Source of the DNA: Merluccius polli
Lineage: Eukaryota; Chordata; Actinopteri; Gadiformes; Merlucciidae
Assembly (NCBI GenBank): GCA_030340625.1
Contig: JAOPHQ010001133.1
Coordinates: forward strand, 186,001-250,000
DNA length: 64,000 nt
Direction of reading: 5' to 3'
Made by a program: the position numbers and the translations under genes. Below are positions 1 to 10,266 of the stretch, one piece after another; the first letter of the stretch is position 1; each line of letters starts with the position of its first letter. The notes under the pieces are model-generated. The model made no database searches. It was not told the DNA's origin and worked only from the letters and a program-made list of their open reading frames with translations.

Positions 1-3000
1 TGCGGTGGATGGCACAGAGCCTGATGAAGATGGCTTCCACCAGGCGGCAGCAATCTGGCCATTGGGCAAGCGGGGCAGTGGTGGTAAGCGCATGCCGCTT
101 CACACTCTCCACCCCTGGAGTGAACTCCTGCCTCTTCTTAGAAGATCTGAACCTCCCTGTGTCCAGCCTGGTCTGGAATCTGGCAGCAAAGACAACCCGC
201 TGCTTGTCGTACTGTAGCAGGTTCTGCCATAGAACGACAATGTCGCTCACCTGAGAAAGAGAACATAGAGAGAACAGCACATGAGAAAACAAAACAAAAC
301 AAAGTGTGGACATGTGTGACAGGGAACAGATGATAAAAAAAAGACGATAAAAGTGCCTGACCTGCTGGTTGGTGAGGGCTAGTGAGGGCTGGTTGCGCAG
401 CTCCACTAAATGTTCTGCCAAGCTGTCCACTCTGTCCATGCCTGGCACACCGGAGTCATCCACAGCCTGGAAAAAAAAACAGGGATGAGAATTGTGAGAT
501 CAGTGAAGTTGTTAAGACAAAACAAAGTCCCAGTGATGTTATTTATTATAAAATAATTATGCTTTTACATACCCCAGATGCATCCACAGCCATGGAGGTG
601 GGAGATGGGATGGGAGCAGGCTGGGAGGAGGCAGCAGCCAGGGAGGAGGCAGCAGGCTGGGAGGAGGCAGCAGGCTGGGAGGAGGCAGCAGCCTTGGAGG
701 AGGCAGCAGCCTTGGAGGAGGCAGCAGCCAGGGAGGAGGCAGCAGGGTGGGAGGAGGCAGCAGCCAGGGAGGAGGCAGCAGCCTTGGAGGAGGCAGCAGC
801 CAGGGAGGAGGCAGCAGGGTGGGAGGAGGCAGCAGCCAGGGAGGAGGCAGCAGCCAGGGAGGAGGCAGCAGGGTGGATGGGAGCAGCCAGGGAGGAGGCA
901 GCAGCCTGGGAGGAGGCAGCAGCCTGGGAGGAGGCAGCAGCCAGGGAGGAGGCAGCAGCCAGGATGGGGGGCAGCCTGGGAGGAGGCAGCAGCCTGGATG
1001 GGAGCAGGCTGGATGGGAGCAGCAAGGGAGGAGGAGACAGGCTGGGTTGAAATGCTTACATCATCAAGGAGACCTGGCACCGTGAGGTCAGGTGTTTGGT
1101 CTTCCTCGAAGCCCTCATCTTCTTCCTCGCCCTCGGCCACATCCTCCAGCATGGTCTCTGCCTCCTCTGAGTCAGGGTTGACCTGCAGGGGCTGCCCAGT
1201 CTGACTCAACAGGTAGTCAATACCAAGCAGCTCTCCTATGGAAAAGAACAGATAAACATGTGCACGAGCATGCACACATAATGAATTAATTAATGTCATG
1301 TATCATGTTAAGTACAGTGTATAGTTAGTTGCTAATGGGAATGAAAAGCCTCATAGAATTTCAGTGAATACACTTAAAAACCAACAAACCAAAAATACTA
1401 CAGTAGGTAGACAGTTATCATTACATTAGCATACCGGTGTATTTGGAGGGTGGCCTGAAAGTTGGCACAAATGCCCGGCCTAACACCTTGAAGCTGTTGG
1501 TATTGACGCACTGGGTCACATCTCCGGAGTAGGTGTAGGTGAGCAGAGACGATGGCCTGCTGGACACCGCCGCAGGCACTGCCGCAGTCCCCCGGTCCTG
1601 GTTCCACCTGTTCAGGCCTTCCAGGAGGTATAGCTGGAAATTCAGTGCATTTGCACTGGTTCCTGAGAAAAGAATACAATATTAATAGTCAATTAAAAAG
1701 GTCTAGCTTTCCAATCTAATGAATGCTTTTCATAAAAGGGTATACTGAGTGTTTATCATACATAAGGGAGACACCAACCTGGAATTAACCTGTTAAGGTG
1801 GCAATGGAATGATTCCAGGGATGTGGACGCTCTGGCACAGCGATACCTGGTCAGGACAACACCCCCCTTGTTGATGGTGCCCTTTTCTGTATACAGCTGC
1901 ACACCAGGCAGGTCCTGAATGCACTTTATGTGGCGTTGCTGCACACGCCAGATGTGCTCCATGCGCACCTGGTCCAGCAGTGGCACCCCCATGAGGTCTC
2001 TCCCGTTTGCCCCTCCCAGTTCCTGCAGCAGCCGCCCGATGAGGCTGATGGTGGCCTCCTCGCCACGCGTCCTCCTGCGGCAGTACTGGCTCAGCTCCCT
2101 CTTACTGATCCTTGCATCCACTGCTGCATCAGTCAAGGCTGGCACACCCTCCCGCTCGAGCTGCTCTCGCTTTGCCCGCCGCAACAGAGAGAGGTCCCCT
2201 GCATTCCACTCAAATATGCAGGCAGAGAGACAGCCCATGAAGGTGGGGTAGAGGGGATGAGCGTCAGTGGTACACCCGACGGCTAGCCTCCGCATTAAGT
2301 GCCAGATATCCAGCCGTATATGGAGGTCTGGCCACTCACCAAACCTGGTCTGCAGCTTGCTGGACCCCTCACTGATGCAGCAACCACAGTCCACATACAG
2401 CAGCAGTGGGGGTGCGATAGCTGCCTGGCGGTACCGCTCCATCACCCCTGCCACCATCCTGTCCAGTCCTGGCCCCTCCTGCACTGTCACCACACAGGTG
2501 ACGATCTGGCCAACCTCGTTCCCAATGGAGGTGACCCAGAGACCAGTCCCCTTGCCATGGCCTGCCAGCTTCTTTGTGATCTGGAATTTAACAATAGTGA
2601 TGTTACAAAATCTGTAATTTGAACTATCTACAGCAGCAAGTACAGTATATATAGATTAATATACAACACTGTACACATTTAAAATATCTACCCATGTGAT
2701 ATTATGATTGACAATAACATTCATGTGTATAATGGCATATATTAAGAACATGGATATCTATTACACAGATTATTTATTACCTGTTTGGTTGAGTCCATCT
2801 TTAAGATGGAGCCAAATGTGGAGGTAATGCTGGCCTTGATATGGTCCAGGCGGGAGAGGATGTCCCTGCCATACACGGACAGCAGCCAGCGACTGGTGGG
2901 CACATCAATGGGCGCTGGGGGCTCCTGGCACACCACTGGGAAGAGGCACGGCCGATCAACAAAGTCAGCACACTCCCCAAAATAGTGTGCCAACCTGTTC

Positions 3001-4990
3001 AAAAATTCCTCCCCGTGGTTCTCCTTGAGCTGCTTCACCAGACGTGCTGGACTGTTGCCCAGAGTCCGATCACGCAGCAGGCGAATGACACGGATGTCAC
3101 AGGCGTACCTGAAATGCACATGTAGCTGTGATGAGTTACATATAAATAGAAGGGTCATTACAGACATGTAAAGGCTATCACACACGGCCGGCAATGCGAC
3201 AGTTGAATGTGACGGTGGAATTCTGTTGATCGCTTTATTACACACACTACTGGTGACGCATTTTTTCAAAACTGTTTTACTTACTTGCGGGTCAGGATCA
3301 GCCGGAACAGGTTTTGATGAGGCAGGTCCAGCTGGTCCCGGACAGTCTGGGAGGTGGACAGGTAGTTCATAGAACACACAGTGCACCTGAGTGTCTCTGT
3401 TACCATCAGGTAATACCTGTCAATGTCCAGGACCTTCCGAGCCCTCTTGTGGACACCATAGCCCGTCAGCTGCTTCCCACACTCAGGGCAGATTACCCTC
3501 ACCTTCCATAGGTGGTAGGGCATCCACACCATCAGCCGATGGGTGAAAAAACGATCTGGCGATGGTGTCTGGTGGTATATGAGGGCTGGGACAGGGGGTT
3601 CGTACCACAGCTTCAGATCTGGCCGCAGTTTGCCAGACTGGAAAATGGATTTTGAAATCCACCTCTGGTCTTGGATGGGGATGTTTTTCTCCATCTCTGC
3701 TGGCAAATAAAATGAAGCTGCAGCCCCAGCAGTGGCCAGCTGAACTCCTCCAGGTTCATCCTGTTTAGAAGACAACAACAAATGATTAATGTATGGCATA
3801 CATAAAGGCCACAATAAGCATAATCTACACAACACCCAGGCCAATGAACAGACACTGCTGTACTTACACAGGCCTCTGCCATGCTGGTGTTCACAAAAGG
3901 GCTTGGGGTCCTCACAGAGGATGGAGAGGGGCTGGGGATCCTCACAGAGGATGGAGCACAGCGTGGGGTCCTCACAGAGGATGGAGAGGGGCTGGGGGTC
4001 CTCACAGAGGATGGAGCATGGCTCGGGGTCCTCACAGAGGATGGAGAGGGGCTGGGGGTCCTCACAGAGGATGGAGAGGGGCTGGGGGTCCTCACAGAGG
4101 ATGGAGCATGGCTTGTGGTCCTCACAGAGGATGGAGAGGGGATGGGAGTCCTCACAGCGGACGGAGAGTGGCTGGGGGTCTTCACGGGGGAGGAAGAGGG
4201 GCTGGGGCTCCTCCTAGCCACTAAATTGGGCTTTAGTGTGGCAGAGTGTGACCCACCAAAGCGTGATTTAGTGAACTGAAAAGACAAACAATATTAATTT
4301 CAATATAATCAATATAAATACAAAGCTACTATGAATGAAATATGAGGCATTTAATATAATATTCACCATCGACAATGACGCAGGGGGGCGCAGGAAAGAC
4401 GGTGTCACAGCAGCCATTGCACCAGGGGCCGAGACCGAAGCAGCAGACTGTGCGGCTGCGGCAGGAGGCTGAGTGGTGGGCTGCTATAACAGAATACAGT
4501 ATAACAGCTACAGCATTGTGATGCGTGATATAACAGATACAGCATTTCAGCAGACAAGAGATGTAAGGTTAATCATAATGACGCAGCAGACATGAGATGT
4601 AAGGTTAATCATAATGACACATCATTTTAAAATAGATCACCTTAGCACTGTGAAATCCACAATTACAGGCCAACGACCCTCCAAACAAAGTGGTCTGTCC
4701 ACGGGCCTGCATGGGGCATTTCTCAATCTGAAACAATCAGAACCCTGCTTAGCCTGGGGTATACAGTAATTTGTTTATTCATAGTATCTGCACAATTGTA
4801 TGGTACATTTTTCAAGGGATCATTATGTATTGCTATATTTTACATTCTGGTAGAGGTCATGCCACTTCCGCTGCTTAGGGGCTGGTCTATTGCCTCCAGG
4901 AGGCCAAACGCCTGAGCTGGCATATGCCCTGAGCCTTGCCATCCACTCTCCTTCCCCCATGGCCTTGTGCTTCTTAGGCTTATTGCTCAT
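1..4990 (-). CDS. Large multi-exon transposase-like gene with DUF6729-type zinc ribbon (3' end beyond left edge)
   Basis: Eleven minus-strand exons can be traced: 4990-4844, 4727-4641, 4483-4367, 4275-3868, 3760-3285, 3108-2781, 2580-1779, 1662-1435, 1235-1060, 466-362 and 250 to the edge. Donors and acceptors are consensus or near-consensus (the 4641 donor is weak), and every junction keeps one open frame of more than 1,040 codons. The start is the ATG at 4990, followed by a basic MSNKPKKHK stretch. Exon 4 is a Ser/Pro/Arg repeat. Exons 5-6 carry a zinc-ribbon-like CPEC...CTVC pair in a block resembling DUF6729, a family of unknown function common in fish. Exons 6-7 give MDSTKQ, YVDCGCC and RLDIWHLMRR, which could be parts of a DDE/RNase H-like transposase core; that is inference. 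Exon 9 is acidic. The intact frame suggests a young element gene or a domesticated one. The gene continues left of base 1. Confidence 0.72.
596..1030. repeat. GGAGGCAGCAG minisatellite inside an intron of the left gene
   Basis: About 430 bp of imperfect 15-18 bp units built on GGAGGCAGCAGCC. It is open in several frames on both strands, producing Ala/Ser-, Gly/Ser- and Cys/Leu-rich ORFs that are repeat artefacts. Splicing of the phase-0 donor at 1060 directly to the phase-0 acceptor at 466 keeps the gene frame, so the array is best placed in the intron. Its distal edge (565-595) copies the first bases of the next exon (GCTGTGGATG) and adds a GTATGT donor-like site. Confidence 0.8.
3895..4205 (-). 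repeat. In-frame coding minisatellite of 30 bp units in exon 4
   Basis: About ten tandem copies of a 30-bp unit (plus-strand core CTCACAGAGGATGGAG). Thirty is divisible by three, so on the minus strand the array encodes a repeated decapeptide of the VRTPSPSPSS type with variants such as TTSHAPSS and TPRCAPSS. It lies in the fourth exon of the transposase-like gene and would form a basic, Ser/Pro-rich, probably disordered and phosphorylatable linker. Copy number is likely polymorphic. Confidence 0.85.
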
Positions 4991-5101
4991 CTGAATATGG
5001 ACAACAATAAACAATGAGCATCCTTTGGACTACACTGTGACACTACAGCACAAACGCACACCTAATATGACAGCATGACAGCTCCATTATCAAATCAATC
5101 A

Positions 5102-5104
<3 letters not shown>

Positions 5105-5155
<51 letters not shown>

Positions 5156-5183
5156 TAATAACAATAATAATAATAATAATAAT
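5105..5183. repeat. (AAT)n microsatellite
   Basis: About 26 AAT/ATA units with two interruptions (AATGATAATAAC). They lie immediately beside an interspersed-repeat tail, as is typical of a LINE/SINE 3' microsatellite. Confidence 0.95.
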
Positions 5184-5330
5184 ACATTGTATTTAGAAGC
5201 GCCTTTCAGGTGACTCAAGGACACTTTACAATTTAAAACAAGAGCAAACAAATAAAACCATTAAAAGTGCAAGTAAAAGCATCATGACAACTACAATGAG
5301 AATGCTGTCCTGAAAAGGTTTTGAGAGAGG
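5184..5330. repeat. Fish interspersed-repeat 3' tail fragment
   Basis: The phrase TTTAGAAGCGCCTTTCAGG followed by a CACTTTACAA motif resembles the 3' ends of L2-like fish LINEs and dependent SINEs. A second version of the same motif ends the LINE at 58.1 kb. No coding part is attached here. The family assignment is from memory of such tails. Confidence 0.4.
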
Positions 5331-5849
5331 ATTTGAGTTGCAAAAATGTTGGGTGTATGATCACCTCTGATCAGACATTGTAAATGGGTAGCAACCTAGA
5401 TGATAAGCAACGAGTAGGCTATGTCATAGTGAGCCACATATGGTTTTCTATTCATAGTAATATTGAGGGTATTATTATGTAGATAGTAGCCTAACGTTAG
5501 TTTGTTTACATGACATAAACTTGCCCCAGGCAGAAACTGTTATATTGAAGCACCATCACAACTTGGTGATGGCGCTTCTAAGAATTAGAAAGTGAACTAA
5601 TTTTGCAAGATAAAATATCCATCGTGGTCCTGCAGGTTGCAATGGCGCTAGGTGGTTAGGAATAGTAATATCATATTAGTTGCATGTCGTACTTTGGCGC
5701 GAAATAAACATGTATGCCTATTTACGACGGAATGGTTACCGGTGACTAGCGGCAATATAACGTAATGTAACACCCATCAAAATGATCAGATAACTTCGTG
5801 TGAACGATTGAAATAAACCGTATATGCCTATTTAAGAAGGAATGATTAC
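5331..5849. other. Intergenic stretch between left gene start and LINE; no gene seen
   Basis: AT-rich sequence without a convincing ORF. It lies upstream of the ATG of the minus-strand transposase-like gene, so promoter and 5' UTR could be here, but no clear TATA box or CpG-rich core was recognised. Confidence 0.4.
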
Positions 5850-5860
5850 TTACTATTTAC

Positions 5861-7940
5861 CCATCCATCCATTTTCTTCCGCTTATCCGGGGTCAGGTCG
5901 CGGGGGCAGCAGCCTAAGCAGGGAAGCCCAGACTTCCCTTTCCCCAGCTACTTCGGCCAGCTCTTCCTGGGGGATCCCGAGGCATTCCCAGGCCAGCCGA
6001 GAGACATAGTCTCTCCAGCGTGTCCTGGGTCTTCCCCGGGGTCTCCTAACAGTGGGACGTGCCCTGAACACCTCACCAGGGAGGCGTCCGGGAGGCATCC
6101 TAACTAGATGCCCGAGCCACCTCATCTGGCTCCTCTCAACGCGGAGGAGTAGCGGGTCTACTCCGAGCTCCTCCCGGATGACCGAGCTTCTCACCCTATC
6201 TCTAAGGGAGAGCCCAGCCACCCTGCGGAGGAAGCTCATTTCGGCCGCTTGTACTCGCGATCTCGTTCTTTCGGTCATTACCCAAAGCTCATGACCATAG
6301 GTGAGGGCAGGAACGTAGATCGACTGGTAAATCGAGAGCTTTGCCTTTCGGCTCAGCTCCCTCTTCACCACGACGGATCCGTGCAGAGTCCGCATTACTG
6401 CAGACGCCGCACCGATCCGCCTGTCGATCTCCCGCTCCATCCTCCCCTCACTCGTGAACAAGACCCCGAGGTACTTGAACTCCTCCACTTGGGGCAGGAT
6501 CTCATCCCCGACCTGGAGGGTGCACTCCACCCTTTTCCGGTTGAGGACCATGGACTCGGACTTGGAGGTGCTGATTCTCATCCCGACCGCTTCACACTCG
6601 GCTGCGAACCTGTCCAGCGAGAGTTGGAGGTCACGGTCTGATGAAGCCATCAGGACCACATCATCCGCAAAAAGCAGAGACCCAATCCTGAGGTCACCAA
6701 ACCGGACCCCCTCAAAGCCCTGGCTGTGCCTAGAAATCCTGTCCATAAAAATTATGAACAGGATCGGTGACAAAGGGCAGCCCTGGCGGAGTCCAACCCT
6801 CACTGGAAACAAGTCCGACTTATTACCAGCAATGCGGACCAAGCTCTGACACCGGTCATACAGGGAACGGACAGCCCGTATTAGGGGGTCCGATACCCCA
6901 TACTCCCGGAGAACCCCCCACAGGACTCCCCGAGGGACACGGTCGAATGCCTTCTCCAAGTCCACAAAGCACATGTGGACTGGTTGGGCAAACTCCCATG
7001 CACCCTCAAGGATCCTGCAGAGGGTGTAGAGCTGGTCCACTGTTCCACGGCCTGGACGAAAACCACATTGCTCCTCCTGAATCCGAGGTTCGACTATCCG
7101 ACGGACCCTCCTCTCCAGCACCCCTGAATAGACCTTACCAGGGAGGCTGAGGAGTGTGATCCCCCTATAGTTGGAACACACCCTCCGGTCCCCCTTCTTA
7201 AAAAGAGGGACCACCACCCCAGTCTGCCAATCCAGGGGCACTGCCCCCGATGTCCACGCGATGCTGCAGAGTCGTGTCAACCAAGACAGCCCCACAACAT
7301 CCAGGGCCTTAAGGAACTCCGGGCGGACCTCATCCACCCCCGGGGCCCTGCCACCGAGGAGCTTCCTGACCACCTCGGCAACCTCAGCCCCAGAGATAGG
7401 AGGGCCCACACCCGAGTCCCCAGGCCCTGCTTCCTTACCGGAAGGCGTGTCGGTGGGATTGAGGAGGTCTTCGAAGTATTCCTTCCACCGATCCACAACG
7501 TCCCGAGTCGAGGTCAGCAGCGCACCGTCTCCACCATACACAGTGTTGACGATGCACTGCTTCCCCCTCCTGAGACGCCGGATGGTGGTCCAGAACCTCT
7601 TCGAAGCCGTCCGGAAGTCGTTCTCCATGGCCTCACCGAACTCCTCCCATGTCCGGGTTTTTGCCTTGGTAACCGCCACAGCTGCGCTCCGCTTGGCCTG
7701 CCGGTACCTGCCTGCTGCCTCCGGAGTCCCACAGGCCAAAAAGGTCCTATAGGACTCCTTCTTCAGTTTGACGGCATCCCTCACCGCCGGTGTCCACCAG
7801 CGGGTTCGGGGATTACCGCCACGGCAGGCACCGACCACCTTGCGGCCACAGCTCTGGTCGGCCGCCTTAACAATGGAGGCGTGGAACATGGCCCACTCGG
7901 ACTCAATGTCCCCCGCCTCCCCCGGTACATGGTCCCCCGG
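5861..7940 (-). mobile_element. 5'-truncated RTE-type (Rex3-like) LINE with 11-bp target duplication
   Basis: A 2,080-bp minus-strand insertion flanked by the perfect duplication TTACTATTTAC at 5850-5860 and 7941-7951. Its 3' end is a short GGAT/GATG tandem (ATCCATCC on the plus strand), as described for Rex3-like RTE elements, with almost no 3' UTR. The 5' end is cut inside the ORF, so the upstream endonuclease is absent. This is the expected product of incomplete target-primed reverse transcription. The open frame and perfect duplication mean a recent insertion. Confidence 0.85.
5883..7940 (-). CDS. RTE-type LINE reverse transcriptase, open frame, N-terminal part missing
   Basis: An uninterrupted frame from the 5' truncation at 7940 to the stop at 5883 (about 685 codons). 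The first in-frame ATG is near 7889, but the reading is open from the element boundary, so no native start is present. Reverse-transcriptase landmarks appear in order: NYRGITLLSLPGK, QCGFRPGRGT, FVDLEKAFDRV (catalytic Asp), LRQGCPLSPILF, the FADD active-site box, and a C-terminal domain with RWLGHLVRMPPGR and RPRGRPRTRW typical of the RTE/fish LINE group. The protein would copy LINE RNA at a nicked target. The apurinic endonuclease domain that normally precedes it is lost, so this copy cannot move on its own. Confidence 0.85.
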   Translation of the reverse strand, partial: PGDHVPGEAGDIESEWAMFHASIVKAADQSCGRKVVGACRGGNPRTRWWTPAVRDAVKLKKESYRTFLACGTPEAAGRYRQAKRSAAVAVTKAKTRTWEEFGEAMENDFRTASKRFWTTIRRLRRGKQCIVNTVYGGDGALLTSTRDVVDRWKEYFEDLLNPTDTPSGKEAGPGDSGVGPPISGAEVAEVVRKLLGGRAPGVDEVRPEFLKALDVVGLSWLTRLCSIAWTSGAVPLDWQTGVVVPLFKKGDRRVCSNYRGITLLSLPGKVYSGVLERRVRRIVEPRIQEEQCGFRPGRGTVDQLYTLCRILEGAWEFAQPVHMCFVDLEKAFDRVPRGVLWGVLREYGVSDPLIRAVRSLYDRCQSLVRIAGNKSDLFPVRVGLRQGCPLSPILFIIFMDRISRHSQGFEGVRFGDLRIGSLLFADDVVLMASSDRDLQLSLDRFAAECEAVGMRISTSKSESMVLNRKRVECTLQVGDEILPQVEEFKYLGVLFTSEGRMEREIDRRIGAASAVMRTLHGSVVVKRELSRKAKLSIYQSIYVPALTYGHELWVMTERTRSRVQAAEMSFLRRVAGLSLRDRVRSSVIREELGVDPLLLRVERSQMRWLGHLVRMPPGRLPGEVFRARPTVRRPRGRPRTRWRDYVSRLAWECLGIPQEELAEVAGEREVWASLLRLLPPRPDPG

Positions 7941-7951
7941 TTACTATTTAC

Positions 7952-9546
7952 TATGAATGTTATTATCGCGCACTGACGACGATGACACAGAGTACGTGTC
8001 GTCATCCATTCTACATTGGACAGCAGCGTTCTGATTGGCTACGTCCAATGTCATCCAGCTACGTGATTGGACGGGGGGAAAATGACATTGGAAATGATCG
8101 AACGTGATTCGCTGACAACATTGGAAAAAGAACAGACGAACTAGAGTCAGGTATTTCAGGCAACTACCTGTTGAGCTGCAGGTTCAATTCCCACTCTATG
8201 TATCACTTTTAAGTTTAGTGTAGATCTAATTTTAGTGTCCATGCTGAGTTTGTTGTTATTTTAATAGCTTTTTGACAGATATTTTTGCTATTTAAGGTAT
8301 CTTGTCATTAATAAGCCTATACTTCAATACTCAATGTGTGCATACCAATGTAAACAAAGTATGCCAGTGTAATGGTTTAAAAAACTCTACCTTTCATCTT
8401 GAGTATTTTTTAGCTGCAAGTGCGAAACCCAACCTATGCATGGTTTTTAAGTCTTAAAGGTCTCATTCCGCGAGAAACAGTTTAATACTTGTTTTTGTTG
8501 AAATACTATAGGTCTCACCGAGATGCATGTGCGTGCTGCGCGTGAAAACGTTCTTCTACCCCCATTGCCTGTATTTGGCAATGAAAGAACAGAGAAAAAA
8601 ACACTGAGAAAAATCAGCGGATGAGAAAAGCCCCACGGATTGACGTCAGTCCGTGAATTAGTATTCATGGCCTCGCCTCCGCTACCGCCCACCGAAAGTC
8701 AGGAAGTATCAGGGCAGTCGCGATTCTCGACTCGTCTCGCACTAGTTGAATATGGAGCGGAAAAATCCTCACTGCGCACTGGAGGTAGCGTCACAGTGCT
8801 GTTAGCCAACCAGAGGCGAGTTCATTAGCATGTCATGCATATTCATGATGAGAGGCGAAATCGTGTCGTTCGCCCCCCCCCACCTCCCCCACCAAACTAA
8901 AACAGCATGAAACAGGCGCGGCAGAGCATTTTTTTTAACCAAAACCGGTACTGAGGGTATTTATTAACACTAGAGACCACCGCAAAATTAATGAAAAAAC
9001 GATGAGATGAGACCTTTAAAAGCAATCAAATGGAAAACATGTTTGTATTGTGGTGTCCGGTGCGTGTGGATGTGCGGCTCCTCCGGCGGAGCGGTTCACG
9101 TTAACAGCGGAGTCCGGGAGGGTTCACCTTCACGGCGTAGCTACGAGGAATGTGCGACTATCGTTTATCAAACAAGCAAAACCGTCTCTGCAATATATGG
9201 CCAAAGTGTATGGAGTTCACTCTTTGATATGGCTGTCTGTACTAAAAGCATACGGCTCCTTTAAATGCGTCTGCATAATTTAATTGTACGTCATTGAGCG
9301 TCTTGAGCGTCAAAAGCGAACAAAAATATTCGCAGCGAATCTTTATGAGCGTCCAAGGCGTCTTTGCAGCGCAAGACGCTTCTGGTGTGAACGCACAGTT
9401 AGGCTATAGCCACACTAGGTTTTGAATCTCAAATGGACCATTGGTTTATACACTTTTACACCAGTCAGCAAATATGCTACAGGTCCACAGTGGTGTGTTA
9501 AAACCCGCCGCACACACGCACACACACGCGTTTTTTTTTTCTTCCA
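7952..9546. other. Repeat-derived intergenic DNA; no gene recognised
   Basis: No supported coding exon. A short inverted repeat (GATGACAC/GTGTCGTCATC) lies at about 7981-8007, near two inverted CCAAT-like boxes (ATTGGCT, GATTGG) at 8034-8070. A tRNA B-box-like GGTTCAATTCCC sits near 8181 with no clear A box. Around 9290-9400, phrases such as CTGGTGTGAACGCAC are typical of fish MITE ends. A C/T-rich run lies at 8873-8892. Confidence 0.4.
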
Positions 9547-9965
9547 TAGAGCGTAACAGTGACCGCCCCTTTTTAACAGCTCCGGTGCCGGAAGTAAATT
9601 TCCCATGCATTTATCTCGTCCACTTTTCGTAGAATCCTTATAAAAAGAGTATTAAGACTTGAACCAAGCCAATCGTTCGTTATGGTAGTCGTGACCATAT
9701 TATGTTTGATTCGGGCATAAAAAGAATTTGGAAAACGGAGGAAAAGGCACAAGACTGTGTACATTATTTTGTTGACCGAGTGAGGAACTACTCATCCCGA
9801 ATCAAACATAATATGGTCACGACTACCATAACGAACGATTGGCTTGGTTAAAGGCTTAATACTCTTTTTATAAGGATTCTACGAAAAGTGGACGAGATAA
9901 ATGCATGGGAAATTTACTTCCGGCACCGGAGCTGTTAAAAAGGGGGCGGTCACTGTTACGCTCTA
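9547..9965. repeat. Fold-back element: 170-bp inverted repeats around an 80-bp loop
   Basis: 9547-9715 and 9796-9965 are nearly perfect reverse complements, beginning TAGAGCGTAACAGTGACC and ending in the reverse complement of the same. Visible differences are one C-run indel and about three substitutions near the middle. The loop (9716-9795) has no coding content. The RNA would form a long hairpin. No clear target duplication flanks it. Confidence 0.9.
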
Positions 9966-10203
9966 TTAGCCCCGCTGTATGTCGACCCGGCTGAAACACG
10001 GGAGGACACGCTGTATTTATCAAATTGATTGGGTCTTATTAGTCATACATACCATTTGTCATTTAATCCTTCTTGTGTGGGTACTCCTTTCCCATTGCCA
10101 TGGCTTGCTCCGCGACGGATAATGCTCTGTGTACCGTTCCAATATGTCGCCGTATTTACTTTGCCATGACTCCCAATCTATGTTTTCCGCCGCCTTCAAT
10201 GCC
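9966..10203. other. Spacer between fold-back hairpin and large inverted-repeat element
   Basis: About 240 bp without ORF, repeat or RNA gene that I can recognise. Confidence 0.4.
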
Positions 10204-10266
10204 TTAAGGCCGCAGCATGCTCGCCGTTCCCAATCTGTCGCTTGACAATGACGTCACGTGAGCGCC

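Noticed and set aside
546..1299. Long Ala/Ser-, Gly/Ser- and Cys/Leu-rich ORFs on both strands
   Set aside because: All are readings of one 15-18 bp minisatellite. Joining the flanking exons directly keeps the gene frame, and the intron that would be needed to include the array as a separate exon is only about 18 bp.
8165..8195. SINE or tRNA remnant from a GGTTCAATTCCC B-box match
   Set aside because: No A box at the right distance and no SINE body; likely chance.
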